From the NCBI GenBank assembly GCA_023398955.1, contig JAEWRL010000185.1, positions 33,331 to 97,330 on the forward strand: a DNA stretch of 64,000 bases, in the 5' to 3' direction. The stretch is from Pseudomonadota bacterium (GTDB lineage Bacteria; Myxococcota_A; Polyangia; Polyangiales; Polyangiaceae). The notes under the pieces were generated by a model. It did no database searches, was not told the DNA's origin, and saw only the letters and a program-made list of their open reading frames with translations. The translations under genes were made by a program, and so were the position numbers. Shown here one piece after another: positions 25,711-34,900 of this stretch. The stretch's first letter is position 1; each line of letters opens with the position of its first letter.

Positions 25711-26732
25711 GCTCCGTCTCCCTGGCGTCGCCCCACGTCACCACTCGGCTGGGTGCTTGTCGAAGGCATGCTCGTGTCCTTGCTCCAGGGGGTGCCCTCC
25801 TGCGCCGCATACCAGGCGCGCTGATGATAGCCTTGAATCCAGCCATCATGTGCCGCGAGCACCGCGGCGCGTGTGGGGGGAACGAGCTCCCAACTCAGCA
25901 GCAGGGCACCACTCTCACGCGCCACACGGAGGACGGCCGATGCCAGGTGGACAGCGTCCTTGCCATGCACCCAGACGGAGTCGTCCCCTACGTTGGCGTT
26001 CCAGGCGACGGAGAGGAGCTCGTCCCGAGACACGAGCCCGCGCAGCAGCTGCCGCGGCCGCTCGCAGCGAACACGCATTGTCACAGGTCCGCCGTGCCGG
26101 TAGGGCGTGAGAGCGTCAGCGCGCAAGGGTTCGATGCGCCCAGGCCGCAGAACCCATTTGTGCCCAGAGCAGCGCAGAGCGTCGGCGGCGTTCGCGACAG
26201 TTATCAGCACGGGTGCTTCCCGCGCGACCTCTTCGAGGCGCGCAGCGACTACATCGGGGTCTGGCAACGCAATGCCGCAGAACGGCTCGTGGACGACGAT
26301 CGCTGCCGGTTGTCTCGTCGACAATGCGACGAGGAGCGCGAGCGCGCGCCGCTCCTCGCGGCTCAAGGCATCAGTGGAGCGCTGGAGCCAACTGTCGAGC
26401 CCCCATGCGGCCAACCACGTCGGCCACAGAACGGAGAACGCACGGAGCTTGTCGATGGTCTCCAGCAACGCGAGCACGGTGGGCGCCTCCGGAAAGGCTG
26501 GATTCTCCGTGACTGCGCCAATGCGAGCCCGCAACCGCGGGTGCTTCGCAGGCGACCTTCCCGCGACGAGCACCTGGCCCGCTTGCGGTCGGACTGCCCC
26601 AGCCACGAGCGATACGATGCCCGTAGCCGGACACGCCGCATCGCTCAGGATCGTGTGGCAACCTCGTGGGAAGCGCGCCTGGTGCACGGCAAGCCCGTCG
26701 CTGCGAACCCCCTCCAAGTGGACGTCGCTCAC
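25707..26732 (-). CDS. ABC ATPase-like protein with lost catalytic motifs
   Basis: 341 residues. The fold can be traced from the spacing of ABC signatures, but each active-site motif is altered. The Walker A slot reads SDAACPAT instead of GPNGAGKT (no Lys). The Q-loop position is ENPAFP. The signature is LSREERR. Walker B is AAIVVHEPF (Asp to His, Glu kept). The switch-His region reads TVANAADA. The downstream 130 residues (VTMRVRCERPRQLLRGLV, then a variable tail) look like the C-terminal regulatory domain of exporter ATPases. ATP hydrolysis in the usual way is unlikely. Both flanking genes encode permeases joined by 4-bp GTGA overlaps, so it is probably a structural or allosteric subunit. 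Confidence 0.82.
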   Translation of the reverse strand: MSDVHLEGVRSDGLAVHQARFPRGCHTILSDAACPATGIVSLVAGAVRPQAGQVLVAGRSPAKHPRLRARIGAVTENPAFPEAPTVLALLETIDKLRAFSVLWPTWLAAWGLDSWLQRSTDALSREERRALALLVALSTRQPAAIVVHEPFCGIALPDPDVVAARLEEVAREAPVLITVANAADALRCSGHKWVLRPGRIEPLRADALTPYRHGGPVTMRVRCERPRQLLRGLVSRDELLSVAWNANVGDDSVWVHGKDAVHLASAVLRVARESGALLLSWELVPPTRAAVLAAHDGWIQGYHQRAWYAAQEGTPWSKDTSMPSTSTQPSGDVGRRQGDGA

Positions 26733-27433
26733 GCCAGGCCACCTGCGAACCCCACCAGAGCCTCCACCAACGCGCGAAACAGGCTCGGCAGACTAGGGAC
26801 ACTTGGCCAGATGATCCCGGCAAGGTGGGGAACGACAACCAGCGCGAGCAGCACCGGCCGCCCCTGCCCTGGGACCCACGTCGCCCCCCATCGAGCCAAT
26901 GCGGCCAAGGCCGTACCGAAGATTGCCGAGTAGACGAGGATCACCGCTGGCAACAATGCGAATCCCGACAGCTCTTGCGACGTATTCGTCGCCATGAGCG
27001 CCAGGAGCCAGATTAGAAGCACCGGAAAGGCTACGACCCGCGCGATCCGCGCTGCTGCGGCCAACAGATAGGCGCTCTGGAGCCACGAGGCGCCGAGTCC
27101 ACGAACTGCCATCATCGTCCGCACGCCGTCGCCCTCATCCTCCGCGACCAGCGGACGAGCCGCCCCAAGAGCCGCGAGCATTCCCACTGTCCAGGAGGCA
27201 GCGAGCAGGCCGTCGCTCACTATCTGTCCAGGGGCGACCTGGGACGCGCGGGTGACGAGCACCACGAGCCCCCCCCACGCAAGCAGGGCGCTGCCGCCGA
27301 GCCACAGGACCGCGCGGTCGAACCACGAGCCCCTGAGCCTGCGGCGAGCGAAGCGGCGCACGGGGCCAGAGGGCAGCCACCGCTGCACGGCCAGCCGCAC
27401 GGTTACCGCCGGCGCGGATGCTGTGAACGACAC
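26729..27433 (-). CDS. Polytopic membrane protein, first gene of a degenerate ABC operon
   Basis: 234 residues from a GTG. It has about six helices (AVLWLGGSALLAWGGLVVLV, LLAASWTVGMLAALGAA, VVAFPVLLIWLLALMAT and ALLPAVILVYSAIFGTALAAL among them) and a basic N-terminal tail (RFARRRLRGSWFDR). The patterns suit an ABC-2-type permease. Its last codons overlap the start of the ATPase-like gene as GTGA. A frame upstream to 27521 on this strand is a shadow. Promoter features were not recognised in the 429 bases ahead of it. Confidence 0.85.
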   Translation of the reverse strand: MSFTASAPAVTVRLAVQRWLPSGPVRRFARRRLRGSWFDRAVLWLGGSALLAWGGLVVLVTRASQVAPGQIVSDGLLAASWTVGMLAALGAARPLVAEDEGDGVRTMMAVRGLGASWLQSAYLLAAAARIARVVAFPVLLIWLLALMATNTSQELSGFALLPAVILVYSAIFGTALAALARWGATWVPGQGRPVLLALVVVPHLAGIIWPSVPSLPSLFRALVEALVGFAGGLA

Positions 27434-27862
27434 CGTGCGCGAGTGTATTGCAAAACTGACGGCGTGCTAGCCGTGAAGCACCGTCGAGCGCCAGTAAGCC
27501 GCGGAACCGCCGAGCCCACACGCTTCTGTGTCATGGTAGCCTACAGCCGCTCCCCGGAGACAAGTCGTCCGGCGCAGAGCCCCCTTGGCTCCAAGCCGCG
27601 AGATTTCTTGGAGTTTCTGCGGCGCGTAGGCGCTGCCACAACGTGCGCCGAAGGGGTCGCGCGAAGGCGCATCAGTGGGCGGCAATTTGTTGCGCCCGGG
27701 CGCCGCTTCATTGATAGTCGAGACTCCTCCTCGACACCGAATCGACACGCAGCTGCGCTACCAATCGATGGGAACGTTTGAGGTAGAGCCGTCGCGTCCC
27801 TCGATGGATGCCAACGTGAGGCATAACGGGTGCTGATGAGTCCATTGAAACGAGGTTTGACG
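27434..27862. other. Intergenic region between divergent genes
   Basis: 429 bases between the ABC-like permease (minus) and the receiver gene (plus). An open frame on the plus strand (27443-27781) has no family resemblance, so no gene is supported. A CGAGGT site before 27863 may serve the receiver gene. Confidence 0.55.
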
Positions 27863-28423
27863 ATGGGAAGCCATACTGCCAGAAGCTACGCGCAGCCGTC
27901 TCAATGGGAAACATCTCCGGAGTCCTGCGTCCGTCGCTGCGCCCAGCCGCACACTGCGCCGCGCTCGGGTACGGCACGGCCGGCTGAGGTGCTGCTCGTG
28001 GACGACGATGCGCTTTGTCGACGAGCCGTGGCGCACATGATCGAACACTGCGGGCACCACGTCACGCAGGCCGCCGGGGCTTCGGAGGCGTTGGCGGTCG
28101 CTGCTCGACAGCGGTTCGACGTCATCGTGTCCGACCTTGGCATGCCTGGGATGGATGGACTCGAGCTTCTGCGACGCGTGCGGGAGCGGGACACAGCCCT
28201 CTCCTTCGTGCTCTTGTCCGGCGACTCCATCCCGGATACGGCCACGGCTGCCTTGGCGAGCGGCGCCACGTGCTACCTGCTCAAGCCGATAGACCTCGCG
28301 GTCCTGCGGGAGGCGATTGCGCGAGCATCAGAGCTCACCAGGGCGAGCTTGGAACAGCGAATGCCAGGCACCATCGTGGGTCCCCCGCCCGCCAAGTGCA
28401 AAGCGCCGCACACCATCGGTTGA
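27863..28423 (+). CDS. Single-domain response regulator with N- and C-terminal tails
   Basis: 186 residues from the ATG at 27863, after CGAGGT; an upstream ATG at 27830 is possible. Residues about 40-165 are a receiver with AEVLLVDDDALCRRAV, the acceptor Asp in VIVSDLGMPGMDG, the Thr/Ser slot in FVLLSGDS, and the Lys in YLLKPIDL. There is no output domain, so it probably works by protein-protein contact or as a phosphate relay in the adjacent signalling trio. The hybrid kinase begins 99 bases downstream on the same strand. Confidence 0.9.
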   Translation: MGSHTARSYAQPSQWETSPESCVRRCAQPHTAPRSGTARPAEVLLVDDDALCRRAVAHMIEHCGHHVTQAAGASEALAVAARQRFDVIVSDLGMPGMDGLELLRRVRERDTALSFVLLSGDSIPDTATAALASGATCYLLKPIDLAVLREAIARASELTRASLEQRMPGTIVGPPPAKCKAPHTIG

Positions 28424-28522
28424 CCGTGAATCGCGGCACCCGGCCAATGAGCCCACGCCGGGTGGTCCCGGCCTGCCTGCGACCACCGAGAACCTGGCGA
28501 CGCGCAGTAGCTTCCGCGGCCG

Positions 28523-31018
28523 ATGACGGACGTTGCCCCGGCAGCCGATCTTGCTGCACTCTCTGAGTTCGAGCCTCGATTCGAGCGGATGATGGAGACA
28601 GAGCGATTCGGACCAGCCTTACGAATGCTCGGCGTCGTGCTCTCGGTGGCGACCATGGTGTTGGTAGAGGTGGCGGCACGGGTGGACATCTATGTGCCCA
28701 ACCCTCCCGCCATCTTGATGATGCTGGTGGTCTTCTCGACATTTACGGGAGGAACGGCAGCCGGCTTGTGGAACACGGTAATCGCGTGCGGATACCTGGC
28801 CTACTACTACGCGGACGCTCAAGGACCGACGTACTACACGGGGGACGCCCTGCTGCGCGTCGTGGTGGCGGCCATCACCACACCAGCCATCATGCTGATG
28901 GCGGCGACCCTACGCTGGCGAGGGGATCGCCTCTTCAAGGAGTCTTTGGAGCGGGAGAAAGAGCACTCAGCGCGGCTCGAGCTGCTGCTCGCCGAACAAG
29001 ACGCCACTCAGCAGCAGCTGCGCGAGGCTAAGGAGACCGCCGAGTTCGCCAATCGAGCGAAGAGCACCTTTTTGGCGAACGTGAGCCACGAAATCCGCAC
29101 CCCGATGAACGGCATCATAGGAATGACCGATCTCACGCTTCGCACCGAGCTGTCCCAACAGCAGCGGGAGTATTTGGACACGGTGCGCTCGTCCGCGGAG
29201 GCCTTGCTGGACATCCTCAATGACCTGCTAGATTTCTCGAAGATCGAGGCGGGCAAGCTGGACATCACGGTGGCGCCTTTCGAGGTGGAACCCCTCATTG
29301 ATGGTGTGGTTCGCAACTTCGAGCTCAGGGCAGAGGCGAAGGGTATCGATCTCGCCTACTCCGTACACGGAAGCCTACCGAGTGTCGCCATAGCGGACGC
29401 CTCGAGGGTCCGACAAGTACTCATCAACCTCGTGAGCAATGCGGTCAAGTTTACCCACGATGGACACGTTCTCTTGCGCGTGGCGGGCTACCCCTCGTCG
29501 AACGGACGGTGGCTCTTTGAATTCACCGTGGAGGACACCGGAAAGGGCGTGCCCCGCGAGAAGCAACGGGAGATATTCGAACCCTTCACGCAAGCGGATG
29601 ATTCCACGAGTCGCCGTAGTGCCGGAACAGGACTTGGGCTTGCGATCAGCAATCGCCTAGCACAAGTGATGCAAGGAACTCTCGAGCTGTCTCGGTCGGA
29701 TGACTCGGGGAGCCAGTTCACGTTCCGATTGGCGATGAGAACCGCTTTCAGCAACGATGCGCGTCTGCCCGATCTGGCTCCGGCGATGCGCGGGGGTCCG
29801 TTGCTGGTATTGGGGCCGCCCGGGCTGTCCCAGCGAGTCCTGACGGAGCAGCTCAGCAGTGCCGGGTATGAGGTTCTGGTCGCCGAGGCCGTTGAGGAGT
29901 GCATTCACAGAGCCAGCGGGGATCAGCACGGTCCGAGGCCAAAAGGCATCATCGTCGATCTCGGGCTCTCGCCCGAGTATTCGCGCGAGCTCATGCAGAG
30001 CCTCCCAGAAGCACTCGATGGGACCGTTCCCTTACTCTTCATCAGCAATGCCGCGGTCCAGGGCGCCTGTGCTCGCCGTTGCGAGTCATTGCCCTGGGCA
30101 AGCTGCATCTCGCGTCCCATCCGGCCAAAGGCAGTGCTTATGCGCCTCGAGCAGCTGAGCACCGGCAACGCGACGAGCGAGCTACCAGCTGGCGATGACG
30201 AGTCGCTGCGGGTGCCAACTCGAAGCCTACGGGCGCTCGTCGCAGAGGACAACACGGTCAACCGTCTGCTCCTCGAGCGCCTGCTGGGCAGCCAGGGTCA
30301 CCAGGTGACTGCCGTCAGGAACGGCGCGGAAGCAGTCGAGGCATTCCGCCAAGGCAACTTCGACGTGGTCCTTCTCGACTGGCAGATGCCCGTCATGGAT
30401 GGACTGCAGGCCGCTCGAACTATCCGCGAGCTCGAACACAAAACGGGTCGACACACGCCGCTCCTCGCAATTACTGCGTACGCCATGCGTGGCGACAGAG
30501 AGCGCTGTCTCGCCAATGGATTCGACGGCTACGTGCCCAAGCCGGTTCGCATCAGCGAGCTCTTGGCCACCTTGGAATCTGTCCTGCCGAAGGCGCCGCG
30601 CCTGCCGGCTGCCCCCGCAATCGGCAAGGCGGACCCGGGACGGAAGTCGGACGACCATTTGCCGGAGAACGTGCTACTGGATCACGCGGGCGGCGACATG
30701 GAACTTGCCCGTGAGCTCGCACAGGTGTTCATCGACGAGAGTCCGTCCTGGCTCCAGCAGCTCCGGTCGGCGCTCGATGCCAATGATTGCGGTGGGATCC
30801 ACCGCCTTGCTCACACGATCAGAGGCGCCGCGACCCACTGCGGCGGCACCGCAGTTCGCGATGGAGCGCTGGCGCTGGAACACTTGGCGCGGACGGAAAA
30901 GTTGAGCACAGCCCCACACGTCTACGACAGGCTCGCTAGCGCGATGGAAGAACTCACCCACAACCTCCGCCGCTTCACGGCGTCGGGGCCGTCGCAGGGA
31001 ACACGGAGCACACAGTGA
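28523..31018 (+). CDS. Hybrid histidine kinase: membrane sensor, HisKA-HATPase, two receivers, HPt
   Basis: 831 residues. Four hydrophobic helices (about 30-130, including PNPPAILMMLVVFSTFTGG) form a DUF4118-like or MASE-like sensor. A coiled-coil link leads to HisKA (NVSHEIRTPMNG, His near residue 189) and HATPase (LINLVSNAVKFTHDG, DTGKGVP, GTGLGLAISNRL). The first receiver is degenerate: its first acidic pair is missing (VLGPPG), although a DLGLSP remains. The second is intact (ALVAEDNTVNRLL, Asp near residue 619 in VLLDWQMPVMDG). A C-terminal HPt has the His in LAHTIRGAA (near residue 764). This allows a full internal phosphorelay. The next gene overlaps its stop by 4 bp (GTGA). Confidence 0.96.
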   Translation: MTDVAPAADLAALSEFEPRFERMMETERFGPALRMLGVVLSVATMVLVEVAARVDIYVPNPPAILMMLVVFSTFTGGTAAGLWNTVIACGYLAYYYADAQGPTYYTGDALLRVVVAAITTPAIMLMAATLRWRGDRLFKESLEREKEHSARLELLLAEQDATQQQLREAKETAEFANRAKSTFLANVSHEIRTPMNGIIGMTDLTLRTELSQQQREYLDTVRSSAEALLDILNDLLDFSKIEAGKLDITVAPFEVEPLIDGVVRNFELRAEAKGIDLAYSVHGSLPSVAIADASRVRQVLINLVSNAVKFTHDGHVLLRVAGYPSSNGRWLFEFTVEDTGKGVPREKQREIFEPFTQADDSTSRRSAGTGLGLAISNRLAQVMQGTLELSRSDDSGSQFTFRLAMRTAFSNDARLPDLAPAMRGGPLLVLGPPGLSQRVLTEQLSSAGYEVLVAEAVEECIHRASGDQHGPRPKGIIVDLGLSPEYSRELMQSLPEALDGTVPLLFISNAAVQGACARRCESLPWASCISRPIRPKAVLMRLEQLSTGNATSELPAGDDESLRVPTRSLRALVAEDNTVNRLLLERLLGSQGHQVTAVRNGAEAVEAFRQGNFDVVLLDWQMPVMDGLQAARTIRELEHKTGRHTPLLAITAYAMRGDRERCLANGFDGYVPKPVRISELLATLESVLPKAPRLPAAPAIGKADPGRKSDDHLPENVLLDHAGGDMELARELAQVFIDESPSWLQQLRSALDANDCGGIHRLAHTIRGAATHCGGTAVRDGALALEHLARTEKLSTAPHVYDRLASAMEELTHNLRRFTASGPSQGTRSTQ

Positions 31019-31929
31019 CGCAGCGTTCCGTCTCCGTGCTCGTCGTCGACGACTCGCCCTTCGATCGCACCCTCGCGGGGCGACTCCTGGAGAAGGCCGG
31101 GATGCTCGTCACCCTCGCCGGTGATGGTGGTGAAGCGCTCGCGATGATGGAATCGCTGGTACCGGATATCATCCTGACGGACCTGATGATGCCCGACGTG
31201 GACGGCTTGCAACTCGTGGAGCAGGTGCGTGCCCGGCGCTCGGGCACCCCCGTCGTGTTGATGACGGCGCACGGGAGCGAGGGAACAGCCGTTCAGGCGT
31301 TGCGAAGCGGTGCGGCGAGCTACGTTCCAAAGCGAGACTTGGCGGCAGCGTTGGTGAGCACGCTCGAGTCGGTGCTCCGACTCTCACGCCAGTCCCACCA
31401 CCGCAACCGGCTCAGCGCCTGCCTGGAGCAGCGTGAATCCCAATACAGGATATCTAACGACTTGGCCGTCGTGGCCGCGCTCATCGAGCAGGTGGAGGAA
31501 GAACTCGACGGCATGGTCGGCTTCGATACGGCTCAGCGCTTGCAGGTCGCCGTTGCACTTCGCGAAGCGCTCATCAACGCAATCTATCACGGCAACCTAC
31601 AGGTGCCGTCGGAGCTTCGAGAGGGCTCCGGTGCCGCCTACGAAGAGGAGGCCGAGCACCGTCGCCTCATTGATCCATACCGCAGCCGGGGGGTGACGTT
31701 CGTGGCGCGCCACAGCCGCGGACGCGTCTACTACGTCGTCGAGGACGAGGGCGAGGGTTTCGACCGATCGACCCTCGTTGACCCGACGAGCGGCCCCGCG
31801 CTTGAAAGGGCGCACGGGCGGGGACTGGTGCTCATCCACATGTTCATGGATAGAGTCGACTACAACGAGCGCGGGAACCGCCTCATCATGGAGAAACGCT
31901 GCACACCACCCACCGGTAGCAGTGGATGA
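31015..31929 (+). CDS. Receiver - HATPase (anti-sigma-kinase-like) response regulator
   Basis: 304 residues, start overlapping the hybrid kinase stop as GTGA. Residues about 5-120 form a full receiver (VLVVDDSPFDRTLA, acceptor Asp in IILTDLMMPDVDG, MTAHGSEG, YVPKRD). Residues about 145-295 resemble the HATPase_c-2 or RsbW class, with VAVALREALINAIYHGN as N-box, YYVVEDEGEGFD as G1 and GRGLVLIHMFMD as G2. Such proteins switch partners through serine kinase/anti-sigma activity once the receiver is phosphorylated. No anti-sigma antagonist (STAS) gene is near, so the target is unknown. Its likely phosphate source is the upstream hybrid kinase and HPt. Confidence 0.94.
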   Translation: MTQRSVSVLVVDDSPFDRTLAGRLLEKAGMLVTLAGDGGEALAMMESLVPDIILTDLMMPDVDGLQLVEQVRARRSGTPVVLMTAHGSEGTAVQALRSGAASYVPKRDLAAALVSTLESVLRLSRQSHHRNRLSACLEQRESQYRISNDLAVVAALIEQVEEELDGMVGFDTAQRLQVAVALREALINAIYHGNLQVPSELREGSGAAYEEEAEHRRLIDPYRSRGVTFVARHSRGRVYYVVEDEGEGFDRSTLVDPTSGPALERAHGRGLVLIHMFMDRVDYNERGNRLIMEKRCTPPTGSSG

Positions 31930-31951
31930 CTCGAGGGATCCTGCTGGGCCG

Positions 31952-34900
31952 TCATGATGCCTCGTAATTGAGGTTGGGCCTGAGCCACCGCTCTACCTCC
32001 GATGCTGACATTCCCTTGCGTTTGCCGTAGTCGGCAACTTGTTCACGATCAATCTTACCAAGGGTGAAGTATCGGGCGTTCGGGTGAGCAAAGTACAAGC
32101 CGCTCACACTGGAGCCCGGCCACATGGCGAAGGACTCCGTGAGCTTCATGCCGGTGTTGTCCTCGACCCGAAGCAACCGCCATAGGGTTTCTTTCTCGGT
32201 GTGATCCGGGCACGCTGGATAACCTGCTGCCGGGCGGATGCCGCGGTACTTCTCGGCGATCAGGTCAGCGTGGCTCAGCTCCTCCGAGCGACCGTAACCC
32301 CACTCCTGACGAACGCGTCGATGCAGGTACTCCGCGAATGCCTCGGCGAGGCGGTCGGCGAGAGCCTCCACCATGATCGCGGAGTAGTCATCGTTCTCTG
32401 CTTTGAAGCGATCCCGGATCGCGCCGAGCCCGATACCGCTCGTAACGGCGAAGGCCCCGAGATAGTCGCCGAGCCCCGAGTCTTTCGGCGCCACGAAGTC
32501 GGCAAGCGAACGGCAGGGCTCGCGCTCCTCACGCTTTCCTTGCTGACGAAGGAAGTGAAAGCGCTCGCGCACCGTGGTCCGGGAAGAATCAGTGTACAGT
32601 TCGATGTCATCGCCAACGGCGTTTGCGGGGAACAGGCCACAGACGCCGCGGGCGGTCAGCCAGCGCCCCTCGATGAGACGGTCGAGGAGTACGTTCGCTT
32701 CGTCGAACAGCTGCTTGGCCTGCTCGCCGTGCCGGGGGTGAGCGAAGATCGCGGGATAGATCCCTGTCAGCTTCCATGCGTGAAAGAACGGGCTCCAGTC
32801 GATGTACTCGCGCAAGCTCTCGAGCGGTTGGGTCTCGATGACGGACACGCCCGTGCACTCCGGGATGGCGATGTCTTCCTGCCGCCACTCGATCGGCGTG
32901 CGCCGCGCCCGCGCCTCGGCCAAGGAATGGAGCTCACGCCGCGGCGTGGCGTGAAGGCGCCTCTGCTTCTCGTGCTGTGCGTGAAGCTCATCGACGAACG
33001 CTGCCCTATGGTCATCGCTGAGGAGGTTGCTGACGGTGGGCGCCGCACGGCTGGCGTCCAGAACGTGCACGACAGGCGACTTGTACTGCGGCGCAATACG
33101 AATGGCAGTGTGGGCCTTGCTGGTCGTAGCTCCACCGATCAGAAGGGGCACCTGAAAACCTTGACGCTCGAGCTCACGAGCCACGTGCACCATCTCGTCG
33201 AGCGACGGCGTGATCAGCCCACTGAGCCCAATGACGTCCGCCTGCTCCTCTTTGGCGCGCTGTAGAATCCGCTCACTGGATACCATCACCCCGAGGTCGA
33301 TCACCTCGTAGTTGTTGCACGCGAGCACGACGCCGACGATGTTCTTTCCGATGTCGTGGACGTCGCCCTTCACGGTGGCAAGGATGACCTTCCCCTGAGG
33401 CTTGCTCGTCAGGCCCTTCGCTGCGAGCGAGGCCTTCTCCGCTTCCATGAAGGGGGTCAGGTGGGCGACTGCCTTCTTCATTACCCGCGCGGACTTGACC
33501 ACCTGAGGAAGGAACATCTTGCCAGCGCCGAACAGATCCCCAACGATCCCCATGCCGCTCATCAGGGGGCCTTCGATGACGAGCAGCGGTCGCCCCAGCT
33601 TGAGCCGAGCCTCCTCGGTGTCCTCCACGATGTAGGCATCGACGCCCTTCACCAGGGCATGGGACAACCTCTCCTCGACACTGGCAGCTCGCCAGGCCTG
33701 TGCCTTCGCATCCGGGAGTTGGTCCCGGCCACTCGTATCCTTCAGCCGTTCGCCGAATGCGACCAAGCGCTCTGTCGCGTCCTCCCGGCGGTTGAGCAGC
33801 ACATCCTCGACCAGCTCTCGCAAGGCGACATCGATCTCCTCATAGACTTCCAGCATGCCCGCGTTCACGATGCCCATATCGAGTCCGGCCGCAATCGCAT
33901 GATAGAGGAAGGCAGCGTGCATGGCCTCACGCACCTTATTGTTCCCGCGAAAGCTGAAGGACACATTGGAGATCCCGCCGCTCACCTTCGCAAACGGCAG
34001 GTTTCGCTTAATCCAACGCGTGGCCTCGATGAAGTCGACGGCGTAGTTGTTGTGCTCCTCCATCCCGGTAGCGACGGTCAGCACGTTTGGATCGAAAATG
34101 ATATCTTCGGGCCGAAACCCCACCTCATCTACGAGCAGGCGGTACGCGCGTTCGCAGATCCGGGTCTTGTCGCTCAAGGTTGCGGCCTGCCCCTCTTCGT
34201 CGAAGGCCATGACCACCACCGCAGCCCCGTACTTGAGCACGCAACGTGCGCGTTCGCGAAAGGCACCCTCCCCCTCCTTGAGTGATATGGAGTTGACGAT
34301 GCCCTTTCCCTGTAGGCACTCGAGCCCCGCCTCGACGACCTCCCATTTCGAGGAGTCGATCATGAACGGCACTTTGGCGACCTCGGGTTCGCTCCCCAGC
34401 AATGCCAGGAAGCGACGCATCGCAGCAACCCCGTCGATCATGCCCTCGTCCATACAGATATCGATGACGTTCGCGCCATTCTCCACCTGTTGCTTGGCGA
34501 TGCTCACCGCCTCTTCGTACTTCTCCTCCTTGATGAGGCGAGCGAACTTGGGCGAACCCGCGACATTCGTGCGTTCGCCGATCATGATGAACACCCCGGG
34601 CTGCTGGGTGAACGGCTGAGAGCCTGAGAGCCTCAGGGGCCGGAACTCCGCGCTTTCTCCGAAGGCGCTGACACCACCGCTGGACAGCTCTGGCACCGGC
34701 GTGCTCGATCCCCTCACTGCGCCGCGGCCAGGCTCGCCGCCAGCGGTGATGTGGCGTGGGGGCTGACCTTCGACCGCTTTGGCGATCGCCGCGATGTGTT
34801 CCGGCGTGTTACCGCAGCATCCACCGGCGATGTTCAGCAAGCCGGAAGCCGCGAACTCGCCCATGTACCGCGCCATATCGACCGGCTCGAGATCGAAGCC

